Shown: in pieces, positions 53,701 through 61,842 of the stretch | Numbering within the stretch: position 1 is the stretch's first letter | How the letters are laid out: every line of letters begins with the position of its first letter | Origin: Clostridia bacterium | Lineage (GTDB): Bacteria > Bacillota > Clostridia > Oscillospirales > Acutalibacteraceae | Direction of reading: 5' to 3' | DNA: 64,000 bases | NCBI GenBank assembly: GCA_017520705.1 | Contig: JAFXFF010000040.1 | Span: 38,136 to 102,135 of the forward strand | Position numbers and translations under genes: made by a program | The notes under the pieces: generated by a model | Told to the model about the DNA's origin: nothing | Databases searched by the model: none | Seen by the model: only the letters and a program-made list of their open reading frames with translations

Positions 53701-54642
53701 TTATACACGGATGAGAGCGGAGAAGGCGGCGATGTCTTCTTCCCGCACCAGCTTGGGGTTGTCCATAGGGCTTTCGATGAAGTTAACGGTGTAGCCCAGC
53801 CGATGCATCAGCATGGTCAGGCAGCTCTCGGTGAGGGGATGCTGCTGCTGGGCGGCCTTGAGAAAGATCTCGTTGAGCAGAGATAGGCGATGTGCCTCCG
53901 GCGATTGCAGGGCCACGATGGATTCGCGGTCCAGATACTGCGCCTTTCCCCCGTCGGTGGCAAACTGCACGAATTCGCGCATGGAGTATCCCGCGGTGGC
54001 ACTGCCCCGCTCCGTGCAGGCCTGCAGCAGGCGGGAGATGGTCTCGGGCCGCACCAAGGGGCGGGTGGCCTCCTGGATGAGGATGGTGTCGCTCACCCCG
54101 TATTTACCCTGAATATGGTCCAGGGCGTTTTTCAGCGACGCCACACCGCTGGAGCCGCCGGGGATGAGCCCCCGCAGCTTGGTGATGCCGTATTGCTCGG
54201 CATAGGCGCGCACGATATTCTCCCAGCCCTTGAGGCACACCACGTAGATGTCGTCGATGGAGGGGTGGGCCTGATAGGCATCCATACAGTAGACCAGGAT
54301 GGGCTTGCCGTGGACGTTGACAAACTGGGTGGGGATGTTTTGGCGGTTGCGTCCCGCTTTGCCGCCGGCTAGAATGATCACGGCACCGCGGGAGCGGGAT
54401 TTGTCGTCGGGAACCGCTGTCGCGGCGGTGGGGGAGGGGGCGGCATAGCCGGCGATGAGCGCCTCCACCGTGGTGTCTAGGGCGGCGGCGAATTTCTGCA
54501 GCTTCTTTTGGGATACGTCGTTCTCCCCCGATTCGATCTTGGCGATGGTGGAGCGGGTGCTGTAGCCCATGGCGTCGGCCAGCTCCTGCTGACTCATGCG
54601 AAGTTCAAATCGCCTTTTTTTGATATTGGCGCCAACAGACAT
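53701..54642 (-). CDS. XRE helix-turn-helix regulator fused to an IspD/TarI-like cytidylyltransferase domain
   Basis: 313 residues. Residues 5-62 are an XRE/HTH_3 domain (RMSQQELADAMGYSTRSTIAKIE). After a flexible Ala/Pro/Ser linker (about 64-84), residues 86-313 follow the IspD/TarI fold: VIILAGGKAGRNRQNIPTQF, VHGKPILVYCMDAYQAHPSID, GGSSGVASLKNAL, EATRPLVRPETISR. Two usual catalytic features are altered: the Lys of PKQF is Thr105, and the DAARP/DGVRP motif reads EATRP. The enzyme domain may therefore act as a ligand sensor (inference). Its own promoter holds a perfect palindrome in the spacer, which suggests autorepression. Confidence 0.85.
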   Translation of the reverse strand: MSVGANIKKRRFELRMSQQELADAMGYSTRSTIAKIESGENDVSQKKLQKFAAALDTTVEALIAGYAAPSPTAATAVPDDKSRSRGAVIILAGGKAGRNRQNIPTQFVNVHGKPILVYCMDAYQAHPSIDDIYVVCLKGWENIVRAYAEQYGITKLRGLIPGGSSGVASLKNALDHIQGKYGVSDTILIQEATRPLVRPETISRLLQACTERGSATAGYSMREFVQFATDGGKAQYLDRESIVALQSPEAHRLSLLNEIFLKAAQQQHPLTESCLTMLMHRLGYTVNFIESPMDNPKLVREEDIAAFSALIRV

Positions 54643-54674
54643 AGGCGAACCTCCTTCCTATAGTCTCTCTGTAT

Positions 54675-54703
54675 ATTATAAATCAACACGTGTTGATTTT
54701 CAA
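54675..54703 (-). promoter_or_regulatory. Promoter of the XRE-IspD gene with a 20-bp operator in its spacer
   Basis: Minus strand TTGAAA (plus 54698-54703), 17 bases, TATAAT (plus 54675-54680). The perfect palindrome AAATCAACACGTGTTGATTT (54680-54699) fills the spacer, a classical repressor position. Confidence 0.85.
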
Positions 54704-54745
54704 GACCAAATTGGAAAAGAAATCTACAAAAATGTATATTTTTTG

Positions 54746-54774
54746 TTGACACTCTTATCGATTATCGCTATAAT
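54746..54774 (+). promoter_or_regulatory. Promoter of the nucleotidyltransferase / MFS operon
   Basis: TTGACA 54746-54751, 17 bases, TATAAT 54769-54774; 43 bases upstream of its -35 lies the operator of the divergent regulator gene. Confidence 0.85.
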
Positions 54775-54856
54775 GGGACACTGGAGCGAGGCGGACCGTT
54801 TCCGCCGCCAAAAAATGTGAATTACATAGGTCATTATTGAAAGGAGAGCTTACGTT

Positions 54857-55597
54857 ATGAAAGCAGTTATCTTCAATTCCGGTCTGGGCAATCGCATGGG
54901 CGATTTCACCAAGAATAACCACAAGTCTATGGCCCGTCTGAAGGACGGCGAGACCATCTTCCACCGCCAGATCCGTCTGCTGGCCGCTGAGGGTATCACC
55001 GATTTTGTCATCACCACCGGCCCCTTCGAGGATCAGCTGAAGGCGGAGGCCGCCGACTTCCCCCATCTGAACTTCACCTTTGTCCGCAACGACATTTACG
55101 ACAAGACCAACTACATCTACTCCATGTATCTGGCCCGTGAGTATCTGAACGACGACCTGCTGTTCTTCCACGGCGACCTGGTGTTCAACCGTAAGTTGTT
55201 GCACGACGTGCTGGCCTGCGCCGATGAGAACACCGCCACCGTCAACTTCAAGAAGGCTCTGCCCGAGAAGGACTTCAAGGGCCGCGTCCGTGACGGCAAG
55301 GTGCTGGAGGTCTCCATCAAGATCTTCGACGAGGATTGCTTCGCCTTCCAGCCCTTCTACAAGATGACCAAGGCTACCGCCGCCGCCTGGATCGGCAAGG
55401 TGGTGGAGTTCATCCACAAGGGCGAGGACAAGTGCTACGCCGAGAACGCCCTCAACGAGATCTTCGCCGCCCTGAACGTCCGCGCCTTCTCTTATGAGAA
55501 TTACTACATCGATGAGATCGACAATCTGGAGGATCACGCCCGCGTCACCGCCGACATCCTGGCCTATGACGAGGCGGACGCCAAGATCTTCGGTTAA
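54857..55597 (+). CDS. NTP transferase, LicC-like (sugar/choline-phosphate nucleotidyltransferase type)
   Basis: 246 residues. A Rossmann-type nucleotidyltransferase: AVIFNSGLGNRMGDFTKNNHKSM keeps the basic Lys23 position, and FFHGDLVFNRKLL carries the metal-binding Asp. The closest recognisable type is LicC, which activates phosphocholine with CTP, but the substrate is not proven. Next to an organophosphate-type MFS transporter 37 bases downstream and divergent from the XRE-IspD regulator, so import and activation of a phosphorylated small molecule is plausible (inference). Confidence 0.82.
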   Translation: MKAVIFNSGLGNRMGDFTKNNHKSMARLKDGETIFHRQIRLLAAEGITDFVITTGPFEDQLKAEAADFPHLNFTFVRNDIYDKTNYIYSMYLAREYLNDDLLFFHGDLVFNRKLLHDVLACADENTATVNFKKALPEKDFKGRVRDGKVLEVSIKIFDEDCFAFQPFYKMTKATAAAWIGKVVEFIHKGEDKCYAENALNEIFAALNVRAFSYENYYIDEIDNLEDHARVTADILAYDEADAKIFG

Positions 55598-55634
55598 TCG
55601 ATAAAAGGTTAAGAATAAAAGTGAGGTAACGAAC

Positions 55635-56948
55635 ATGAGTACTAAAAATTTAGCGCCCACCGCTACCTATGGCTATACCAGCGAACAGTTCAAGAAGTTT
55701 AAGAAGCATGCTTGGCTGATGCTGCTCAGCTTTGGTTTCACCTATCTGTTCTTCTATAACGGTCGTCAGAACATCAATCTGGTGATGACCCATATGCAGG
55801 AGGCCTTCTCCTCCGATCTGGGCACCTTGGGTGTGGTTTCCTCCGCCCTGTTCTGGTGCTACGCCTTTGGCCAGCTGGTCAGCGGCCGCTTGGGCTCCCT
55901 CATCGGCTATAAGCGCTTGATGATGATTGGCGTGGCCGCTTCCGCTGTGCTGAACGTGGCCATCTCCTTCCAGAGCAATCTGGTGGTCATCGCCATCCTG
56001 TGGGGTCTCAACGGCTTTGTGCAGGCTATGGTATGGGCCAACGGCGTCGGTGTACTGAACAAGTGGTGGCCCAAGGAGAAGCGCGGCTTCGCCTCCGGTC
56101 TGGCTACTGCTTTCTCCGGAGTGGCTCAGGTGGTCACCTATCTGACCATCAATCTGTGCCTGGCCCTCAACCCCGAGTGGGGCTGGCGCGCCGGCTTCCG
56201 CTTCCCCATGATCCCCATGGTGCTGATCCTGATCGCTTTCTACTTCTTCTTCAAGGAGAAGCCGGAGGATGTGGGCCTGCCCGCTTTCCAGGAGGCGGAC
56301 GCCGAACTGGACGCGAAGGACTCTGCAATGGAGCTGGAGCTGTCCAAGAAAGGCTTCTTCTACCCCTACAAGCTGTTGTTCAGCGAGCCTAAGGTCATTG
56401 TGTTCTGCCTGATCTCCGCCATCGCCGGTATCGGCCGTTACGGTCTGCTGACCTGGGTTCCCACCTACTTTATGCAGGAGCTGAACCTGTCCGTTAAGGA
56501 GGGTATCTTCAGCGCCATCGTGCTGCCTCTGGGTCAGGCCTGCGCCATGTTCGTGTTCCCCTTCATCACCGATAAGGTGTTTAAGGGCAAGCGTGAGCCC
56601 ATGCTGATCCTGGCCTCCGTCGTGGCCTGCGCCGGTCTGATCTGCTTCCCCATGTTCACCACCAAGCTGCCCGCGACCATTATGCTGTTTGTGGTGGGCG
56701 TGTTCAGCATGGTGACCGGTGTCATCTGGGCCATCGCCGGCGATATGGGCGGTCGCGCTTTGTCCGCCACCGTGGTTGGCGTTCTGGATTGGGCCGTGTA
56801 CATGGGCGCTGCCGTTCAGGCTTCCGCCTTCGGCTTCGTGCAGCAGAAGTTTGGCTGGCCTGCCATCTTCATCACCATCGGCGCTCTGTACGTGGTATTG
56901 ATGGTGCTGACGCTGTTGGCCCGCAAGATGAAAATGAAGAAGCTGTAA
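55635..56948 (+). CDS. MFS transporter, organophosphate:phosphate antiporter type
   Basis: 437 residues with twelve predicted spans. Seen: FYNGRQNINLVMTHM near the N-terminus, GRLGSLIGYKRLMMIG in loop 2-3, and WGLNGFVQAMVWANGVGVLNKWWPKEKRGFASGLATAFSG, which is typical of the OPA family (GlpT, UhpT, PgtP). Probably exchanges a phosphate ester for phosphate. Co-transcribed with the LicC-like gene; a terminator follows. Confidence 0.9.
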   Translation: MSTKNLAPTATYGYTSEQFKKFKKHAWLMLLSFGFTYLFFYNGRQNINLVMTHMQEAFSSDLGTLGVVSSALFWCYAFGQLVSGRLGSLIGYKRLMMIGVAASAVLNVAISFQSNLVVIAILWGLNGFVQAMVWANGVGVLNKWWPKEKRGFASGLATAFSGVAQVVTYLTINLCLALNPEWGWRAGFRFPMIPMVLILIAFYFFFKEKPEDVGLPAFQEADAELDAKDSAMELELSKKGFFYPYKLLFSEPKVIVFCLISAIAGIGRYGLLTWVPTYFMQELNLSVKEGIFSAIVLPLGQACAMFVFPFITDKVFKGKREPMLILASVVACAGLICFPMFTTKLPATIMLFVVGVFSMVTGVIWAIAGDMGGRALSATVVGVLDWAVYMGAAVQASAFGFVQQKFGWPAIFITIGALYVVLMVLTLLARKMKMKKL

Positions 56949-56957
56949 TCGAAACAC

Positions 56958-56997
56958 ATAAAAAACGGAGTGGCTCACGCCACTCCGTTTTTTGCGT
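56958..56997. terminator. Bidirectional terminator
   Basis: AAAAACGGAGTGGC paired with GCCACTCCGTTTTTT, loop TCAC; serves the MFS gene and the convergent lipoprotein gene. Confidence 0.88.
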
Positions 56998-57003
56998 TTC
57001 CAT

Positions 57004-57642
57004 TTATTTCTTCTCAAGCGGGATGTAGTTCAGAGACTGGAATTCGATTCTGGTGGAGACACCTACCTCCTTATTGAGGGGGGAATAGTGCAGCAAGGTG
57101 ATATGATCGCTGACTTTGTAATAGTCGGAATAGTTGATGGTGTTGGTACGTTTGCTCAGATCGGTTACTACCGCATCTGCTCGATCCTTGGTGCAGCCGG
57201 GGTCTACCGTGCAGGCGATGAGGGAGAAGACGTTCAGCATCTTGTCGCGGGAGGCTACGGTGGTGCCGCCCTCGATGCTGACACGCAGCAGATAGACGTC
57301 ATAGGGCTCCTGTCCCTCCGGTTGGGCGGTGTAGGAGGCGTTGCGCACCGTGACGGCAAGCCCGTCGATGTTGGCGATGTACTCCTTAGTGAGATCCTCC
57401 GGCTTGGTGCTGGGGGTGCCGGGGGCGCGACGGATGGACTGGACGTCCATAATGTCGGTGCCGTATTTATCGAGGAATTCGACGAAAAAGCGGTTGATGA
57501 CGGGGTCCAGAGCATAGGTGGGGTCGTGGGGCTCTCCGGTGGTGGTGGTGGGGATGTAGGTGCCGGTGTCCTTTTGCTTCTTGCAGGCGGTGACACTCAG
57601 CAGCATGGCCACACACAGCAGCAGGATCAAAATTCGTTTCAT
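57004..57642 (-). CDS. Lipoprotein of unknown function
   Basis: 212 residues. Signal peptide with lipobox MLLSVTAC (Cys about 20), short linker with a TTTT run, then a domain of about 170 residues I do not recognise (RFFVEFLDKYGTDIMDVQSI, GLAVTVRNASY, YDVYLLRVSIEGG). Minus-strand promoter TTGACT, 17 bases, TATACT at plus 57676-57704. Monocistronic. Confidence 0.82.
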   Translation of the reverse strand: MKRILILLLCVAMLLSVTACKKQKDTGTYIPTTTTGEPHDPTYALDPVINRFFVEFLDKYGTDIMDVQSIRRAPGTPSTKPEDLTKEYIANIDGLAVTVRNASYTAQPEGQEPYDVYLLRVSIEGGTTVASRDKMLNVFSLIACTVDPGCTKDRADAVVTDLSKRTNTINYSDYYKVSDHITLLHYSPLNKEVGVSTRIEFQSLNYIPLEKK

Positions 57643-57675
57643 AATGTTACCTCATTTTCTCATTGGGATGGTTTT

Positions 57676-57704
57676 AGTATAATACACGCGGTGGATAAAG
57701 TCAA
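57676..57704 (-). promoter_or_regulatory. Promoter of the lipoprotein gene
   Basis: Minus strand TTGACT (plus 57699-57704), 17 bases, TATACT (plus 57676-57681). Overlaps the 3' end of the next gene upstream. Confidence 0.65.
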
Positions 57705-58006
57705 TCATCGATTGCTTCGATAAGAAAACTGACGGGGCGGAATCCGTCATTGCAGGAGATGAGAGCGGAATGGGGGTTTTTCATCCATCCGTCGAAAAAG
57801 TTGCCGCCGCCATGGGCTAATTCGGTGACGAAGCGTTCCATGCTGGTCCATGCTTCGTGGCACAAGCCCTCGGGGCACTGTCCGTCGCGGCTGATAAACA
57901 CCTGCCCAAGGGTGTGATCGCAGGCATGCTCGATGGGGTTTTCGTATTGTGCGATCAGGTCGGGGTAGGTGGTGCGGCGCAGCGCGGTGATGCGCACCTC
58001 TTTCAT
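57701..58006 (-). CDS. TIGR04076 family protein
   Basis: 101 residues. Matches TIGR04076 in motif order: KEVRITALRRTTYPDLIAQY, CPEGLCHEAWTSM with Cys pair, GGGNFFDGWM and ISCNDGFRPVSFLIE. Function of the family is not known. The ATG at 58006 is used since GAGGTG lies six bases before it; a GTG at 58015 overlaps that site. Promoter TTGCCA, 17 bases, TAGAAT on the minus strand (plus 58030-58058). Confidence 0.82.
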   Translation of the reverse strand: MKEVRITALRRTTYPDLIAQYENPIEHACDHTLGQVFISRDGQCPEGLCHEAWTSMERFVTELAHGGGNFFDGWMKNPHSALISCNDGFRPVSFLIEAIDD

Positions 58007-58029
58007 AGCAGTCACCTCTTTTCCGCCCT

Positions 58030-58058
58030 ATTCTACCATATTTCGCCCTGGGTGGCAA
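58030..58058 (-). promoter_or_regulatory. Promoter of the TIGR04076 gene
   Basis: Minus strand TTGCCA (plus 58053-58058), 17 bases, TAGAAT (plus 58030-58035). Confidence 0.6.
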
Positions 58059-58075
58059 GAAATATCCGCAAAAAC

Positions 58076-58104
58076 TTGTCACCTGCGGGTTGGTGTGATA
58101 TAAT
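58076..58104 (+). promoter_or_regulatory. Promoter of the comEC-holA-rnmV operon
   Basis: TTGTCA 58076-58081, 17 bases, TATAAT 58099-58104. The expected transcript start near 58111 leaves little leader for an ATG at 58120, supporting the GTG at 58138. Confidence 0.7.
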
Positions 58105-58137
58105 GAAAGGCAACAAAGGATGGCAGGATGTGAAAAT

Positions 58138-60219
58138 GTGAGCCAACAAAGGACCGAAACACCATATAGGCGCCCTTTGTTTGCGGCAGGCCTTTCGGTG
58201 GTTGCCGTCACCGCCCTGGCCCTGCACGGCGCGTGGTGGTTGTCCTTGGCGTGTGTCGCGCTGTTGCTTTTGTGGTTGTTTTTCCGCCGCGCGCTGCTGT
58301 GCGCCGCGGTGGTGGCCATATATTTTGTGTCGGCGATGGGCTTTCGCCATTGGTATGTGTCGCCTACCGTTCATTTGGATGGCGAGACCGATACCCTCAC
58401 CGCCGTTGTGGTGGAACAGCCCACCTACGGCGGTATGTATACGGTGCAGGTGACCCACTCCGAAGTGCTCAGACAGGGTACACGGGTGATGCTGTGGTGC
58501 ACCGGGGAGGAGACGCCCCGTATGGGCGGCACCGTCACCGCGACGGTTGAGCTGTTTGCGGTGGAGAAAAATCAACGCCATTCCGCTTCACGGGGAGCTT
58601 TTGTGTATGCGTTCCCCACCGGGGATGAGGATACCGCCGTTGCGATCACCGAATGGGGTGCTTCTGCCGCGGCCGACAGTCGGCTGCAGGCCGTCCGCGC
58701 CTTGACGGCGGCTCCCCGTCGCTATCTGGGCGATGAGGAGAGCGGCATTCTCTCGGCGCTGTGTTTTGGCGAGCGCTCCTTTCTGTCCGATGAGACCGCC
58801 GCCGCCTTTCAGGGCAGTGGACTGAGCCATCTGTTGGTGGTATCCGGCCTGCATCTGTCGATGGTGGCTGTGGCGGTACGGCTGCTGCTGCGTCGCACGG
58901 GGATGCGGCTGTCCGTGGGGATCACCGTTCTCATCGTGTGGCTGTTTGCGTGGCTTACGGGCTTTTCGCCCTCCATTCTCCGCGCGGCCATTATGTGCAC
59001 CGTGTGGCTGGTGGGCTGTTTCTTCTTTTGCCGTTCCGACGGACTGAATTCCCTGGGATTGGCAGCGCTGCTTCTGCTGGCCGTCAACCCCTATACCTTG
59101 TGGAACGTCAGCTTTCAGCTTTCCTTTGCCGCCACCTTGGGCGTGCTGCTGTTGGCACCGCGGTTGGTGTCGCGTTATGAGAGGGTCGCGGACCCCGATT
59201 CCCCGTGGTGGCACGTGGCGTGGCGATGGCTTCGCCATAAAATGCTGGGCGGTGCCGCCGTCTGTGTGTCCGCCTTGCTGTTCACCCTGCCGATGGCCGC
59301 CTATCATTACGGTGGGTTTCCGCTCACCTCCATTGTGAGCAACGTGTTGGCGGTACCCGTGGCAGGGGCCATCCTGCTGCTTGGTTGGATCGGTGCTTTG
59401 TGTGGCTTGGTGCCGTTTCTCGGCTGGCTGAGCCAATGCGTTTTGTTGGTGGCCGATTGGCTCATACGCTACCTTAAGTGGGTGGCGGCGCTCTGCTCCC
59501 CCGATTGGGCGTGGCTGACCGTGTCTACGTTGTGGGGATGGCTGTTGCTGTGCGGTGTATGTGCCCTGATCGCGTTTGGGATCTACTTCCGCATCCCGCT
59601 TCGCCGTGTGACAGCGGTGGTGGCTGCCCTGGTGGTGCTGACGGTGGGGGTAGGCTATCCCCTGACCGTATCTCCTGTCAGCTTGACCATCGTCCCCTCG
59701 GACAACGAGGGTGGACTGATCCTGCGGCAGGGATCCCACTGCGCCCTGCTCCTCACCCATGCGGAGGAGCTCAATGAGATTACTTACGAAGCCGCCCCCG
59801 CGATCCCCGACGCCATCGTTGTGGGGGAGGATTCGGCCGCCGCCGCATACCAATTGCATCGGTTCCCCACCGCACAGGTGCTGTCCGTTGCCGATATGCC
59901 GGTGGGCACCGAGGCAGAGCTGTGGAAAGATTGCTGCCTTACCGTCCACGCCGACGGCTGGTGGCGATTGCAGATCAAAGAAAACGTCTTATGGATCGCC
60001 ACCGATCCTACAATCGATGTCCCTGCTCCCGACGGCACCTGCATCTACGTGGGCGGTACGCCTGCCCATCCCCCCGACACCGCCTATACGGTGGTGTGCA
60101 GTGAGGCGTGGTTGCGCCGTCACCGCCCCCACCTGACGGGGCGGGAAACCTTTGTCATCGAGAATCCCATGACCTTGATCCCCCATAGGGGAGAATGGAG
60201 AATGTCGCTATGGCTATGA
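58138..60219 (+). CDS. comEC: ComEC/Rec2-type DNA uptake channel with degenerate C-terminal domain
   Basis: 693 residues. Several N-terminal spans, a DUF4131-like external domain (about 75-200), then the competence domain with FQGSGLSHLLVVSGLHLSMVAVAV, ILRAAIMCTVWLVGCFF and NPYTLWNVSFQLSFAATLGVLLLAP. The C-terminal 150 residues occupy the place of the metallo-beta-lactamase-like nuclease domain, but no HxHxDH motif is present: VPSDNEGGLILRQGSHCALLLTH replaces the DVGQGDA / SHxHxDH region. The GTG at 58138 is used (AGGA nine bases before); an ATG at 58120 in the same frame is the alternative. Confidence 0.85.
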   Translation: MSQQRTETPYRRPLFAAGLSVVAVTALALHGAWWLSLACVALLLLWLFFRRALLCAAVVAIYFVSAMGFRHWYVSPTVHLDGETDTLTAVVVEQPTYGGMYTVQVTHSEVLRQGTRVMLWCTGEETPRMGGTVTATVELFAVEKNQRHSASRGAFVYAFPTGDEDTAVAITEWGASAAADSRLQAVRALTAAPRRYLGDEESGILSALCFGERSFLSDETAAAFQGSGLSHLLVVSGLHLSMVAVAVRLLLRRTGMRLSVGITVLIVWLFAWLTGFSPSILRAAIMCTVWLVGCFFFCRSDGLNSLGLAALLLLAVNPYTLWNVSFQLSFAATLGVLLLAPRLVSRYERVADPDSPWWHVAWRWLRHKMLGGAAVCVSALLFTLPMAAYHYGGFPLTSIVSNVLAVPVAGAILLLGWIGALCGLVPFLGWLSQCVLLVADWLIRYLKWVAALCSPDWAWLTVSTLWGWLLLCGVCALIAFGIYFRIPLRRVTAVVAALVVLTVGVGYPLTVSPVSLTIVPSDNEGGLILRQGSHCALLLTHAEELNEITYEAAPAIPDAIVVGEDSAAAAYQLHRFPTAQVLSVADMPVGTEAELWKDCCLTVHADGWWRLQIKENVLWIATDPTIDVPAPDGTCIYVGGTPAHPPDTAYTVVCSEAWLRRHRPHLTGRETFVIENPMTLIPHRGEWRMSLWL

Positions 60220-61235
60220 CCGAGACTCAACTGAAAGAAACCATCAAGACCGGTGGGGCCAATCTGTACGTGTTTTACGGCGCAGAGGGGTACCTTGTGG
60301 AGCAGTATGCCCGTATGGTGGCCCGCGAGACGGTGGAGGAGGGCTTTGATGCCTTCAATCTCCAGCGCTTTGACGGGCAGGAGGTGTCCGCCGCCGAATT
60401 GGAGGACGCGGTGGAGGCTCTGCCCCTCATGACCGACCGCAAGTGTGTGCTGGTGCGGGATTTGGACCCCTGCAGCGGCGACACCGACCGCCTGCTCCGT
60501 TTGATGGAGGGGGTGCCGGATAGCTGTGTGCTGGTTTTTTGGCAGATGACCGTCCAGCCCGACAGCCGCAAGAATGGGTGGAAATCCTTTCTCAAGATCG
60601 CCGCCGACAAGGGCGTGGCGATGAAATTTGACCGCAAGGACCCCTCCGACGCCGCCAAGCTGCTGGCTGGCGGCGCCAAGCGCCGGGGCTGCCGTCTGGA
60701 CGTGGGGGATGCCTACTATCTGGTGGAGCAGGTGGGCAACGACCTCAATCTGCTTATTGGCGAACTGGACAAGCTCTGCGCTCTGGCAGGGGATGGCGGC
60801 GAGATCACTAAGGCGATGATCGACGCCGCCTGCCCCAAAAATTTGGAGGCCAAGGTGTTTGATTTGTCCAAGGCCATTCTCTATCGCCGTCGGCAGGAGG
60901 CCTTTGACCTCTTGTATCAGCTCCGCGTCCGGCGGGAGGAGCCGGTGGCGGTGTTGGCGGTGCTGTCGGGGGCTTTCGCAGACCTCTATCGCGGCAAGGT
61001 AGCTTCTGCTTCGGGTATGCCTGCCGAAGCGCTGGCACGAGCCTTTAAGAGCTATAAGGGCAAGGAATGGAAGCTGAAAAACGCCCTGCGTGACAGCGCC
61101 CGCATTTCTGTGGATACTCTGCGGAATTGTCTGGAGATCTTAGCCGAGACCGACACCACCCTCAAGCTGCGCAGCGGCGACGAATGGGTGCTGCTGGAGC
61201 AGACGGTGGCCCGTCTGTCGGAGGCTCTCCGATGA
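60210..61235 (+). CDS. holA: DNA polymerase III delta subunit
   Basis: 341 residues; loads the sliding clamp as part of the clamp loader. Seen: LYVFYGAEGYLVEQYARMV, DAFNLQRFDGQEVSAAELEDAVEALPLMTDRKCVLVRDL, YLVEQVGNDLNLLIGELDKL and the C-terminal LRSGDEWVLLEQTVARL. It overlaps the comEC end. Starts at 60195, 60210 and 60216 are possible; 60210 has GGAG nine bases upstream. comEC followed by holA is a common Firmicute order. Confidence 0.9.
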   Translation: MAMTETQLKETIKTGGANLYVFYGAEGYLVEQYARMVARETVEEGFDAFNLQRFDGQEVSAAELEDAVEALPLMTDRKCVLVRDLDPCSGDTDRLLRLMEGVPDSCVLVFWQMTVQPDSRKNGWKSFLKIAADKGVAMKFDRKDPSDAAKLLAGGAKRRGCRLDVGDAYYLVEQVGNDLNLLIGELDKLCALAGDGGEITKAMIDAACPKNLEAKVFDLSKAILYRRRQEAFDLLYQLRVRREEPVAVLAVLSGAFADLYRGKVASASGMPAEALARAFKSYKGKEWKLKNALRDSARISVDTLRNCLEILAETDTTLKLRSGDEWVLLEQTVARLSEALR

Positions 61236-61825
61236 GGCGGGTGCGGCAGGCCATCGTGGTGGAGGGCAAACACGACGCAATTCGTGTGCGCTCTGCGGTG
61301 GATGCCCTGGTCGTCCCTACAGAGGGCTTTCGCATATTCAAAGACGGCGAAAAAATGGCGATGCTTCGCCGCTTGGCGCAGGTGCGTGGGCTTATTGTGC
61401 TCACCGACAGCGATGCGGCAGGCGGCGTTATCCGCAACCATCTGCTGTCCTGCATCCCTGCCGATCAATTAAAGCAAGCCTATATTCCCCCCATCCCGGG
61501 CAAGGAGCGGAGAAAATCCGCCCCCTCTAAGGAGGGCCTCCTTGGCGTGGAGGGGATGGACGTCGCCATCGTGGTAGAGGCGCTGGTCCGCGGCGGCGCC
61601 GTCTTCGAGGACGAGGACGCTCCCGCGCACACCTCCCTCGCCCTGACCAAGGCGGATTGGATGGCTCTGGGCCTTTCCGGCACCGCCGCCAGCGCCGAGC
61701 GCCGCCGACGGCTGGCGCAAGCGTTGGGGGTGCCTACCTATCTCTCCGCCAATCGTCTGCTGGAATTGGTGAATACCACCGTCACCGCAGAGGAGTGGGA
61801 GCGGTTGCTTCAACGTATTGAATAA
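61232..61825 (+). CDS. rnmV: Ribonuclease M5
   Basis: 197 residues; matures 5S rRNA. Seen: a Toprim fold with AIVVEGKHDAIRVRSAV (catalytic Glu), LIVLTDSDAAGGVIRNHL (DxD) and HAF-type C-terminal DUF4093 region (TKADWMALGLSGTAASAERRRRLAQALGV). The ATG at 61232 overlaps the holA stop (ATGA). The usual follower ksgA is absent; an SDR gene follows. Confidence 0.9.
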   Translation: MRRVRQAIVVEGKHDAIRVRSAVDALVVPTEGFRIFKDGEKMAMLRRLAQVRGLIVLTDSDAAGGVIRNHLLSCIPADQLKQAYIPPIPGKERRKSAPSKEGLLGVEGMDVAIVVEALVRGGAVFEDEDAPAHTSLALTKADWMALGLSGTAASAERRRRLAQALGVPTYLSANRLLELVNTTVTAEEWERLLQRIE

Positions 61826-61842
61826 AAGGGAGGAAATTCCCG

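Noticed and set aside
58120..58137. ATG at 58120 as the comEC start
   Set aside because: It sits about nine bases from the expected transcript start with no properly spaced ribosome site; kept as an alternative to the GTG at 58138.
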